Positions 20,737 to 32,200 of a DNA stretch of 64,000 nucleotides are shown in pieces. This DNA comes from Primula veris (lineage: Eukaryota; Streptophyta; Magnoliopsida; Ericales; Primulaceae), in NCBI GenBank assembly GCA_963682055.1, contig OY821747.1:12822258-12886257 (forward strand), written 5' to 3'. Within the stretch, counting starts at the first letter, position 1; each line of letters begins with the position of its first letter. A model generated the notes under the pieces. It saw only the letters and a program-made list of their open reading frames with translations. It did no database searches and was not told where the DNA came from. The position numbers and the translations under genes are program-made.

Positions 20737-23700
20737 TTTAGCAGAGTTGGGTTGTTTTTCTCAGGGTAAAAAAAAAGCCTTATGTTTATGATGTCGGACC
20801 TGAATTATTGTTGTATCAGTTTGTTTTTGGAGTATTCTATTAGTTTTGCTTTTATTAATTTCCTTTAGTAAGCTATACTTACTGAATTCAATTTTTGTCC
20901 ATCTCAAGGAAAATAGAGTTGTTTTCTTCATATAAGCTGTGTTTCCAACTGCATGATACAAATTCAATAGACAGTCTGATCAAAGTTGCTCGATTGTTTC
21001 TCTCCCTATCTAGAGTATAAATGAACCGAACGTTCCATGCTCCTTCGTCAACTCATAATACTTGTTCATGTTCCTTCGTTAACTCATAATGGTTGTTCAT
21101 CTTCGGTTCTATAAACGAATACGAATCGAATTCATGATGAATGAACCACGATTTGTTCACAAACAGTTTGTGAACAACATAAATCTTAGGAAATTTAATT
21201 TAGACTCAGTTGCAGAGTTGTATATATTATTGTTGCTCTGTTAAAATTTTCAAGTTTTTACTTTTTTAGTATCTAAATGATGTCCATTCTTTATAAACAT
21301 GGTTCGTTGCTGAAAAAATTGCACATAATGTAGGTTTTCAAAAAATTTGTCTATCGTAAAATTTATATCATACTTCAACCTTTATCTATCAATACAAAGT
21401 GTAACATATACAATAATACTAATGAATCTAACTGGTTTTCAAACTTTTAACTAAGCTCTTCGGACTCTGTGTCAACGTGCAAAAGAGAAATACCGATCGT
21501 TCGTAATTTATCAAGTCGATAGCCATGAACTTGTCAACCTAAGCTCAAACAGGGAGCTCGCTTGTTTGTGGTAAGTTGCAGCTATTGTCGATGACATTCA
21601 AATCTGGTTAGAGAATAGAAATTGGACTGTCACGTGCGGTCCAAGATCGACGAGCAAGGCCGCTAGTTGTTTGGCGACTTTTGCTCTAGGGACACTTACA
21701 AATGTTTGGCCAATTGAGTATTTTATCCGATAAATATAAATGAAAGTCTGTTTATTTCAAATAAAATAAAGCAACGAACAAATGTTTGACTAATTAAATC
21801 CGAATTATGGTTTGTAATCTAAATACTATTATTTAGCTTATGTTTAAACTAAATACTATTAATATGTTTATTCTCTCTCTCTCTCTCACCAATATTTCAT
21901 AATGTAAATACTATTATTTTAGCTTATGTTTAGACTGATATCAAATCTGTGCTCCAATTTCAGTAAAAAGACAACCAACCCAAATATTATCTCTCCTCTC
22001 TCTCTCTCTTCTCTCTCTCACCGTTACTTTTTTTTTTTTTAAATTGTTTTCTTTTCCCTGTTTTTGGTGTATAAGCATAGCAACGTTTTCGAGGAAATGT
22101 TTTTTTTTTTTTTTTATGTAAATTCTTCGCTAATTTCTTACTTTTTTTCTAATTTTGTTTGTTTTTTCTGCAATTATTAGTTGTGTGTCCTAACCAATAT
22201 AATATTTTACTTTTAATTTTAAATTAGTTATTTTGGATTTGATTAATATGTGTTGAGTTTTTAGTATATCAAATACCCTAAATGCATCGGTTTTACGCTG
22301 GCCTTAGTTGTTACAATACCAGTAAACTTATGTGGGCAAAAAATACAAATTGACTTAAGTAAATAGATTAGTTTTCTAGAAAGAAAAAAGTCTAATGTTA
22401 GGATTTTGGGGACGGAACACTCCTGTGACCAGGAGTTATCCATAATTTCAAAAAATATATTTTTTTATTAGTATTTTTAAAAATAATTTATATTATATTA
22501 TATGATACGATATGACGATATGATATATTATATATGGCTAATATTTTTTGCTATGGTGACGAATGGTTTTTGGTGTATACTGGTTTGTGTTGACAAGACG
22601 TTACGTTTCCTTTTCTTGAATGAAATAGTGGATGTATCTATATATGTATGTAGATGAAGAAGTTGGAGCCAACTGAGTAAATTAAGGGATGAGACCTTTA
22701 TACACGTATAAACATCTTGGGCCTATATGTTAAAATTAATAAAATTGTATAATATTTTTCAAAATATAAACACGGAAAAGCCGGATTTTCGTACCTCTTT
22801 ACCCTTTTTTATTTTTATTTTTTTATCTTGGTTTATTGATTAAGATGTATTTGATTTCTATTTTTTTCATTTTCGCTTAATTTCGACTTTATTTTCAAAC
22901 TCTTAAAAAAACCCACAACAGTAATGTCACATGCAGTCATGTGTCAAAAATTTCAGCATTTCAAAATTGACTAAAAAATAAAAAAAATAGAAACTCAAAA
23001 GATATAAAAGTTAAATTTAATAAATCAAGTTATAACGTATATTAAATATTAAGATTAAAAGATTAAGACACTAAGGTAAAAAAATATTAAAAAAAACCTG
23101 AAAAAATCAAACGTATATTAAATATTATATATATTCGAACAATTAAATATCGATTACATAATTTCAGTATTTTCACTTCAATTAAAATACAAACCATCAA
23201 AATTTATAAATGCACTCACCACTACTTTAATTATTAGTATTGTTTAATTTTTTTAAAATATGTGTGTTACGTGTCAACATGATAAGTTGGTGTAAAATAT
23301 ATTTTATAATCATTTGAATATGTTAACTTTTTAAGTATTACTTATATATTATCAGCACATACAAAATTATGGTATGATATTGCACTAACAATATATAATT
23401 TTGGGAAGGGTTGCCAAAAAAAATATTTAAGAGTTTGTCAGAATACCGTATATATAAATTATTATGAAAAATATTAATAAAAAATAATTAATTTTTCAAA
23501 TTATGGGGTTGCCGTGGCAATCCCTCGTCATATAAGGGGTGTCGCCCTGCACATATTGAAAACAATGTTTTCACTTATAATTTAAGTGCAAATATTGAGT
23601 TAGAGCAGATTGGCATCATTTAAATTTTAAATCCCTGCTCTGTTATAATTTTGGTTTAGGCAGTTAGAAGTACTATATGCATTATTCATATGTCCCATAT

Positions 23701-25314
23701 TTTTAGTAGACTCGTGTATAATGGTGTTACGCATATTTTTTCCTAGATTTATTGGTAGAATTCCTAATAAAATAAGAAAAAATGATCTCCAATGGTTGTG
23801 TTTTCCTGAATAAAAATGTTGAGGAATGTCTCTAAACACAATTTTCGACTCCTCAGTTGTTGCCTTTGTTTCACTCGCCATTATCAAACTCTTAACTTTT
23901 ACAAATACTATTAATTTTGTATAATGCGTCTTGATTAAATACGGTATCATAATATTATAATTAGAGTGAATTGCACCAGTGGTACTTGTTGTTTTAATTT
24001 ACGTGAAAATTATGCTTACGTCGAAATTGCATAAACTATTTTGTAAATTGGTCGACAGTTTTTTAATAGTGTTGTTTACGCTCAATATTTGTGTGTAGAT
24101 TCTTTTTTTGTTTGGTTAAAAAAAAGAGAGTTATTTGGGAATTAAATAATCTTCAAGGTCGAGGGAAAATCACTTTGGCCGACTCATTACATCCAATTTA
24201 ACAAAAAACGTAACTTGGGTCACACAAAAATTGAGCAAATAGAAAAAGATTATTGGCAAAACAAAGATAAGCCAACTTATATTTTTACATCTTCAACGAA
24301 ATTCGACATCATATCAGAAATGTTGTACAACGAAATCTATTACGCCACAACAAAGTTTGACGTTGTATCACAAATATAGTTGTGATATATCGAATGGTGT
24401 TTATATTTATAGGGGTCATATAATCTCAAAATGTTGTGATTATTCAGAAAAACTAGGTGGTATCGGCCGTTAGATTATTCTAAATTATAGATCAATAAAA
24501 ATGAAAGGGTTTGAATTAGGAGTACTAAATAACCTTCCAGGTTAAATGGGAAAAAGTCACTTAACAGCAGGTGATGTTCAGAGTACATATAAAAAGTGAA
24601 ATGTATCAGAAATCTTATAAATTTCCTAAATTGCAGGAAACAGAAAAAATGAGGAATGTATATAATTCATTAAAAGAATATAATAGTAATAAATTATCAC
24701 GGGTTCCACATTTTTGTAGTTGTAATATTGTTATGATTATTAAATGATAATAAACGAACAAAAATAAATAATGTAGGGTTATTTTAAGGAAATTAATAGG
24801 GAAGCTGAAATTTTATGTAAATGTAAACGGTTTATTAAAAGACATAAAATGTATTAGTTTTGAGGAGATAATTAAGATAGTAATGCTCTTGCTCTGATAC
24901 TAGAAAAACGAACCAAATTTTGATAGTAATAAACTTCTCAATCACCGATTTTTCTTTTTTTTCCAATTCCAAAGTGTAAGCCACCACTGTTTCTTCATAT
25001 AAGCCGGAAAAAAGGCAAAAAACATTAATAATAAAAAATTTAGAACCCCTTGTCAGCAGAATGAACCTATGAATATTTCATCTAACTTCTCCCAAAATCC
25101 CCAGGGACACAACAATCCCTCGAATCTCGATCCAAAAAAACTTATGAGCTGCTTTCGAATATAACATTACATTCTCAGTACACATAAATCCACAGGAAAA
25201 GATTGTTAATTGCGATTAATGCCTGTTTTTTTTAATTTTCTATAACAATCTTTGTACTGAACGAGCTCGACAGAACAAAATTTCAGCAAGTGCCAGTAAC
25301 CTAATAAATATATC
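20737..25314. other. Intergenic AT-rich stretch
   Basis: Separates the 3' ends of the convergent RCL1 and DEG9 remnants. It includes a short tandem phrase (GTTCATGTTCCTTCGTTAAC and its neighbour, 21035-21105) and CT microsatellites at 21871-21888 and 21990-22020. There are homopolymer T runs but no supported gene. All frames here are short and show no codon bias or domain. Confidence 0.5.
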
Positions 25315-28300
25315 TCAGGCCTTGAGATCCTCGGACATAGCAGAAGGAATACAATGGGTGGTGAGAATGTCTAGAGTACCCTCTTTGGCTGCCTTTGTTC
25401 TAAGAACCATAATCTGCATAAAAAATAAACACGTGAATAAGCAACGTAAGAACATAGCTCAACAGAGTGTCGTGCATTTGATATAAACGTGAATAATTCC
25501 ATATTAAAAGGTAATCAGTAGAACAACATTTTAGTTGATTATGTAGCACAAACAGTAGGCTAGCCAAAGCTTGTTGTTACCCAAATATAGAAGGAAACAT
25601 GCTCAATACTGGTCTTATACTAAGAAGTATGCATATAAAGAAGACAGTCTTGTCATAATACCTGTTGATACTCCAAAGCAAATTCTAAAAACTCGTCGCT
25701 ACAACTCTCTACCATGCTGGCCAAACTTTTGAGATTCTTTACGGGCTTGCCATTAAAAGAATGCACCTGTTCAAAAAACAGCATTCGCAATCAGTTCACT
25801 GAAAAGTTTATGAAATAATCAATTAGAATTTAAATAAATTAGCAAGTAATCACCTGTGTATTGACAATTTCCTCATAGCCAATGGCCCAATGTTGAGGTC
25901 GGCGACAAGAAGCTATTCAGGTTAGAACGAAAAAAAAAAAACCCGGTGCAAATTAGAACTCGATAAATTCAAAATAATGAAGATTTTAAAAACAGGAACA
26001 ATATGAGAAACCTGAGAGACCACCATGAGTTGCTTAACTTTTTACTGTGGCATTTCATGCAACAGTTTGTCCAAAAGCTTGACGGGAGATTCAAATTCAT
26101 ACTCTTTACCATACTGGCAACATAAGAGTGTTACAAAAATTACACATTTTTAATTCAGGCAAGTTTCTCCAGAGTAAAGAAACAGTAGAAGAAGTTCTAC
26201 AGTATTCATGCTACGCAAACGAATAGCCAACCTCATGAGTTGATAATGGCATATGAATTTTTGAAACACAAGTTCAATAATATAAATTCACATTTGCATT
26301 CCACCTCACCGATTAACAAACTCAGGTTTACAGGAATCTTGAAAGTCTTACCTCAACGCAGATAGGGAACAGAAACAGCAGTGAAAACAAGTCCTGCAAC
26401 AATGTAATATGCGGGAGGTTTTCCTTTATTGTGGGTAGCGACAAGCCTTTTATGACTACTAAGTTTGACATTAAATTTAAGTGTTTCTGAGTTTCGGAGA
26501 ACTTTAATTGCTGCAACATCTCCAGTATATTTTTGAGAGATTAGATAGCTGAAAGCCTGAAACCTATGCGCTCCCCATGCCGAAAAGGAACTGGACACCA
26601 AAAAGGAAAATATGAGAAGTTTTATTCTTACCAAGAAAGTTCGAATAAAACATCATAAATAAATCAAAGCAGATCTTTGGTCATCTCGAGTGGTAAAAAA
26701 GAACGGGGAAAGGAAACTGATCTCTTAGAATAAACTAAAGGAAAAGAAAACGAAAACGAAAGTTCATGAACAAAGTGAGGACACAGTGCTGATTACTTAT
26801 TCTCATGCACCTCACCATTGTCGCAAATTTCCTTTTAAGTGAACCTTTTTACTTGCCTATCCAAACAAGTACAAAAAATTATTTCCTTTTCCAATTACTT
26901 ATTTTTTCTTGCAATTTTTCTTGCCTATCCAAACAAGTAAAAGAAGTTACTTTCTGTTCCTCTTCAGTTATGTGAATTTTCTTTTCTTTTCACAAAAAAC
27001 CTCCCAAAAATCATACAGTATCTTAATATCAAGATAAGTGAAAAGAAGAACAATAAGAGTATGATGAGTCATTACCAGTTCCATTATTAGCAATATTAAC
27101 CCCATCGAAACTGGGTATAATATCTGGCGGTTTCAAGACCTGGGATTCTGGAGCCGTAGCATCAAACCTTCTTATACGGACACCTTTCTGATCAGCTTTC
27201 ATCCCCATAGAAACACGTAGATCTGGATTTTCCATCTTCTGCCACTCCACCCCAATTATTGGAAAACCTAGCAAAGTTCATCATATGAAATAAGCTATCA
27301 ATTCACTCCATTACAGAGAAGTATTTGTTGTTAAGAACTATATACAACTATCAATAGCATAGAATAAAATATTCATTATTAACAACCATACACAAAAAAG
27401 GCCAAACAAAGTTCAAGAAGCATTGGCTCCTAAGCGGACAATGTGAATAACGTAACTACGTACCGGCTGTCATCAAACTTCCAAAAAAAACTGCATTTAT
27501 CTTAGTACATAAGTCAGATACTATAACTGAATTCTGTGAAAGGACTACTAGTGCATTAGTTTTAAAATTGAGTCAATGCCTTCCAAGAGCTAAATCTAAC
27601 ATGTGAATAAATCGCAAGGTACATAAGGAGAGTTTTTTAAATGAATAGAGCCAATTGACATTAAAACGAAGTGATGCACGCATAAGTCACCACATACTAC
27701 ACAAACCAGAACTATCAAAGTATCTCTGCTTAAACCATCATAAAACTTAATGTGGAACCGAAATTAGGTGCAGCTCTTAAATAAAAAACTTAAGAACAAG
27801 TAGCATTTTTAGGATGACATGCATTCTGAGTTTCTGACCCAGAATCTTTATAAATGTCTATTATATTTTTATTAGTGGCTAGCAAAGGGACAGCATATGC
27901 CTAGTAATACTTCTACCATGAAGAAAGGGACTATATGTCCAAAATAGGCAAGCAGATTATTAACCAGAGTTGGAGATAGATGTACCACTATAAGCGCCAT
28001 TCTTTTCATAATCCTGAATAAAATACCTAATAACAGGTGTTGGAATGACATAACCAATGTTCTCCGCATCTTCATGTTTGAGAGACTGAAATGCAATACC
28101 GACACAGCTTCCTTTACCATTGAAGGCGGGTCCACCAGAATTTCCAGAGTTTATAGCCGTATCTATCTACATATAAATCAAACCAAAGACATCAAAACAA
28201 TTAGGCTTGTTGGTTGGCATCTCAAAAGAAAAAAATATGCTTTTTAAAGGTGTAGAAAAGTACACTGATAAGCAAAATTTCTTATTCTGTTAATTTAGTA

Positions 28301-28775
28301 GAAAGGGAGAAAGTATACGTTCAATATTGGGATTGCTGAAAAATGATTGACCATAGTACGAATTCGAAAAAGTTTACTTTCGAGAGAAAGGTATCAGAAT
28401 CCTTCCGTCACAAGCATCCTTATGAATATTAAAAAAATAGAAGTATGCTTTTATTTGACCTTCAAACAACAATTTTCACTTGTATACTTTAAACTTTAAA
28501 GTAGATAAAACTAAAAGGCAGATAATGTAATGGAAAAAAATCGCACGTCCTCCCTACCTGCAAGCCTAGAAGCTCAGTAGAACCATGCACATAAGAAAGG
28601 ATTTCTATACGTGAAACAACTCCACTTGTAACAGAAATTGTATCTCCCCCAATGGGGTATCCTACAACTGTCACCGCATCTTGCAGGGAAGGTAAATCGC
28701 CCAACTGGACAGGTAAAACACCCTCCCAGAACTCGTCATTATCCACAGTAAGTAGGGCAGCAATAAGGAGGACCC
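25315..28775 (-). pseudogene. DEG9: DEG9-type (Deg/HtrA) serine protease gene, 5'-truncated and disabled
   Basis: Minus-strand exons at 28558-~28775, 27986-28166, 27076-27267, 26352-26590, 26012-26113, 25854-~25914, 25662-25766 and 25315-25413 follow plant DEG9 in order. They include [20 protein letters not shown], the active-site block [31 protein letters not shown], the PDZ-type part [11 protein letters not shown]...[22 protein letters not shown] and the C-terminus [17 protein letters not shown]. The N-terminal third, with the catalytic His and Asp, is missing upstream of about 28775. Lesions: 8-bp near-duplications in two exons (26549-26564, 25879-25894), a two-base loss producing TGA after VPYLR, and TAA in HEMPQ*K. 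Introns are retained. Intact relatives are ATP-independent proteases; this copy cannot be one. Confidence 0.88.
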
Positions 28776-29288
28776 TTGAACAATAGTCAGTGACTAGAAC
28801 AGGAATCTAGCAAACATACGAACAATACATAAAGTTACAAGTACGGGTTCTCAATTAGATGCTGGTTTGGTCATGAAAAAGTATGACTAACTTTGGGACG
28901 ACATTACTTCCAAGCCATTAAACTGGAAACCAAAACTCAAATCTTTTAAAGTAAAACAACTGCAAAAAAACTGTATAACACCACATTCAATTTAATAATC
29001 AGGTCCATCCAGGGATTTGTCAGCCTACAAACATTTACTTTCAAATCAAAATTACTTATCCACAAAGGAAACTACACGTCTGGGCCTTATTTCACATTCA
29101 GTGTACTTTAAAACGACAGAGAACATCGGAAAACACACTCATCTATATCACATGGTAATACCAATTTGTTCACCACCGGCTACTTAACTATAGAAGTTCC
29201 ATAATCAAACCATACAAACAAAGTCACTATAGACACTTTTTATTTCCGATCCTATTACAGCGAGAAGGTGAAACATCAACTACCGATT
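28776..29288. other. Spacer between SIS3 stop and DEG9 fragment
   Basis: About 500 bp holding the probable 3' untranslated region of the SIS3-type gene on the minus strand and the broken upstream edge of the DEG9 remnant. No open frame of note. Confidence 0.4.
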
Positions 29289-32200
29289 TTAAGCACTTCG
29301 CTCTGAAGTGGCGGTGGATGATTGTGAAGGCACGTTTTGTACAGATCCCATTTCAACATTCGTAGTGTGAACGGGTCCCACAGTTTGGAGCAAACCTTGA
29401 ATTCTTAAAATGTAACTTTGGCTTGAAGGTTGAGTTATTATGCGACGAGTATCAGATACGACATTTGAAGATGACACTTCTGTGTTGGGTAGAATATTGG
29501 ATAAAGCGCTGAGGTCGTGGTTTGGGAAAACCGAGCAACGGCACCTTGGGCATTTTATGTTCAGACGAAGCCACTTGTCGATACACTCTACATGGAAATT
29601 GTGTGCACAAGGAAGACCACGAACCTAATAACCCACATTTGACAAAGGAAATTAGTACATTAGCAATGAAGTTTCGATGCTCGTCATATTGGTTTGTGTC
29701 GTGTTAATCTTTTCTTTTTAAATTTAAAAGTTGTCCTGATTTGGGAGATCTTTAAATGTTGATTTCATTTTCCTTAAAAACAATGTTATGAACTTATGCG
29801 GCTAGACTGGGAGCAAGCACCAACCCAGACCAGTACATGTATGAGGAACTGCCATGTGTATCGGTCTGGTACTTGTCCCTCTCCCAATCTCCCGACATAA
29901 TATACTACTCGTCCAACTGCCATTTAAGCTAAATCATAATTGTAATTAGACAAAACAACGAAACTTAACACCTCAATTCCCATTCTTTTAAGCTATATCA
30001 TTCCCGAAGGTTTTTTAGGAATTACTTCCCATGCAGCTCCATTTTAAGACTGTAAAACTGATTTGCTTTCTTGAGAACTCAATGAAAACTATATTAAAAA
30101 TCAACCCACCAGACCATATTCCTAAAGTACAAACAAATGTTCCACAATCAGAATCAATTTTCATAAACTACAGAAAGAACCAACCTCAAGTTTCACAAAG
30201 AGTAAAGCACATGTTAGTAATCATTTAATACCAAACATGAAATTAACAGAACTTAGAATACTTGGAGAATGCCATTACGCAATCATCACGTGGTTAGTGA
30301 GAAGAGGTTAACACTGCAGGCCCGCAACCCCACATATTTTCAGAACTCTTTTCTTAATTCAAAAACTAATGTATTTTACAAACCTCCCCAAGATTTGGCT
30401 TTTGTAATTAGCAACCTAAAAAAACTAGTACTGGCTTGTCCCCTGACAGCCATCATGTCCACTTTCAGTTTTCGATGATGTCGAATGAAGAATATGAGAA
30501 TATATAATAAATATTAATATGTATGTTTATATGCATATATATGTGTGTGTGTGTGTGTGTGTACCTCGTCCCCTATGTAAAACTCTTCTAGACAGATGGG
30601 GCATTCAGTGCAGTCTGTGGGAACAGCCTTGAGACTGAATCTGGGAAGTTCCTGAATGAGCACCTCCATTGCTTCTCTCTGATACGTTTTTATAATAACT
30701 CAAAAGTATTAATAATAAAAAACAGAATATTAATCGCTTGACTACAACAACAAAAATCAAATTTGATAAGCTTCACCCGAGCTTGAGTTGAGTTGAATCT
30801 GGGAAGGTAAGGATTTTCTTGGTCCATGCCTCTCATTTCTTGTTCAGCTTCAAAAGCCCATTCTGGTACTCGAATCATGTCAACCAACACCTGAAAAAAG
30901 AATTTATCCTTGTAACTTTTAAAACACACACACACACAGATATAGAGAGACAGAGGGGGGGGGGGGGGGGGGGGGGGGGGGGTGTTGTTTGCACGTATAG
31001 AGGGAAGCTACAGGATTCAATGTGAAGGGTAAAAAAGCACTATAAATTGGAAATAATTTATTAAATACAACTACGTCGAGCATAATCAATATTGAAACAG
31101 AAAAGGTAAGAAGACAAATAATATGAAAAATACCTCAAATATTGAAACAGGAATGCCTTGTTGTGCACGTCCCAAGAGTGCCCGCCTTCGCCTTAGCCAC
31201 TGCAGGAAAAGGGACAGATTATATAGCATTAGAAATTGGGAATAAAAGGAAGAGAAAAAAGTAGATTTTATATTTTCACATGTGGTTATCGGTACACTCT
31301 GGATCACTATAAAATATTGAAACTAAAAGTAAATATATTAGATCGACCTTCACAATGAACTCGTAGGCAATACAAAGAAGCTCAAAGTAGCTCAAAAGTA
31401 ACCAAACAAGGAAACCCCACTTCAGGCCTTGTTTCGCCAGCTGTAAGATATTAATTGTATCAAATATTCAATTGGCTCAGTTAAGCACAATGTTTCTTAA
31501 TTTTCATGCAAATATAATTCAAAGAATGCAAAACTTACACATTTTATGCCTTTAGCGAACCACATGATACCGATAATGGTCCAACCCCACAAAAATGGAT
31601 AGAGTAAGAGAGAAAGGATAGAGAGGACCATGAATCTTCTTACAAAGCATGCATACCTTTGCTGCCATCCAAAATCCCTGGTAACGAATTGAAATAACAA
31701 ATTTGTTTTTTCAGAATTAAAATAATACATGGAGGAACCCGATAAAATACCCTCTTGAGAATCACACACAAACAGTGTAAAAGTTGAATAGAATAAATAG
31801 CATCAAAGGAAAACAAAAGTCCTGTGTACATATGGAGTTATGGACTTGTTTGGTTAGAGCTTTTAGGCTCAGATTTTTTATTAAGATCTGGATTGCATTT
31901 GGTTTACAGGCTTAGAAACTGAGCTTTTCTGGATGTTTTTCCCGAACATGCTTCAAGCTTTAAGTTGGATTACATTTGGTTCACCAGCTTAAAGACCGAG
32001 CTGTTCTGGATTTTTGGCCTGAATAGGCTAGAAGCAAGATGGATGAAACTAGTCTTTTCTTCTTCTCCAGATTATACCAAAATCCAGCCTTTTTGCTCAA
32101 AAGCTGCAGATCAACAAATAAAGTCATAGGGACCAAGGATATACTACAAGAAGAATGTCAACGAGATATAAATCCAATATACTGAATAATCTCACCTTCT

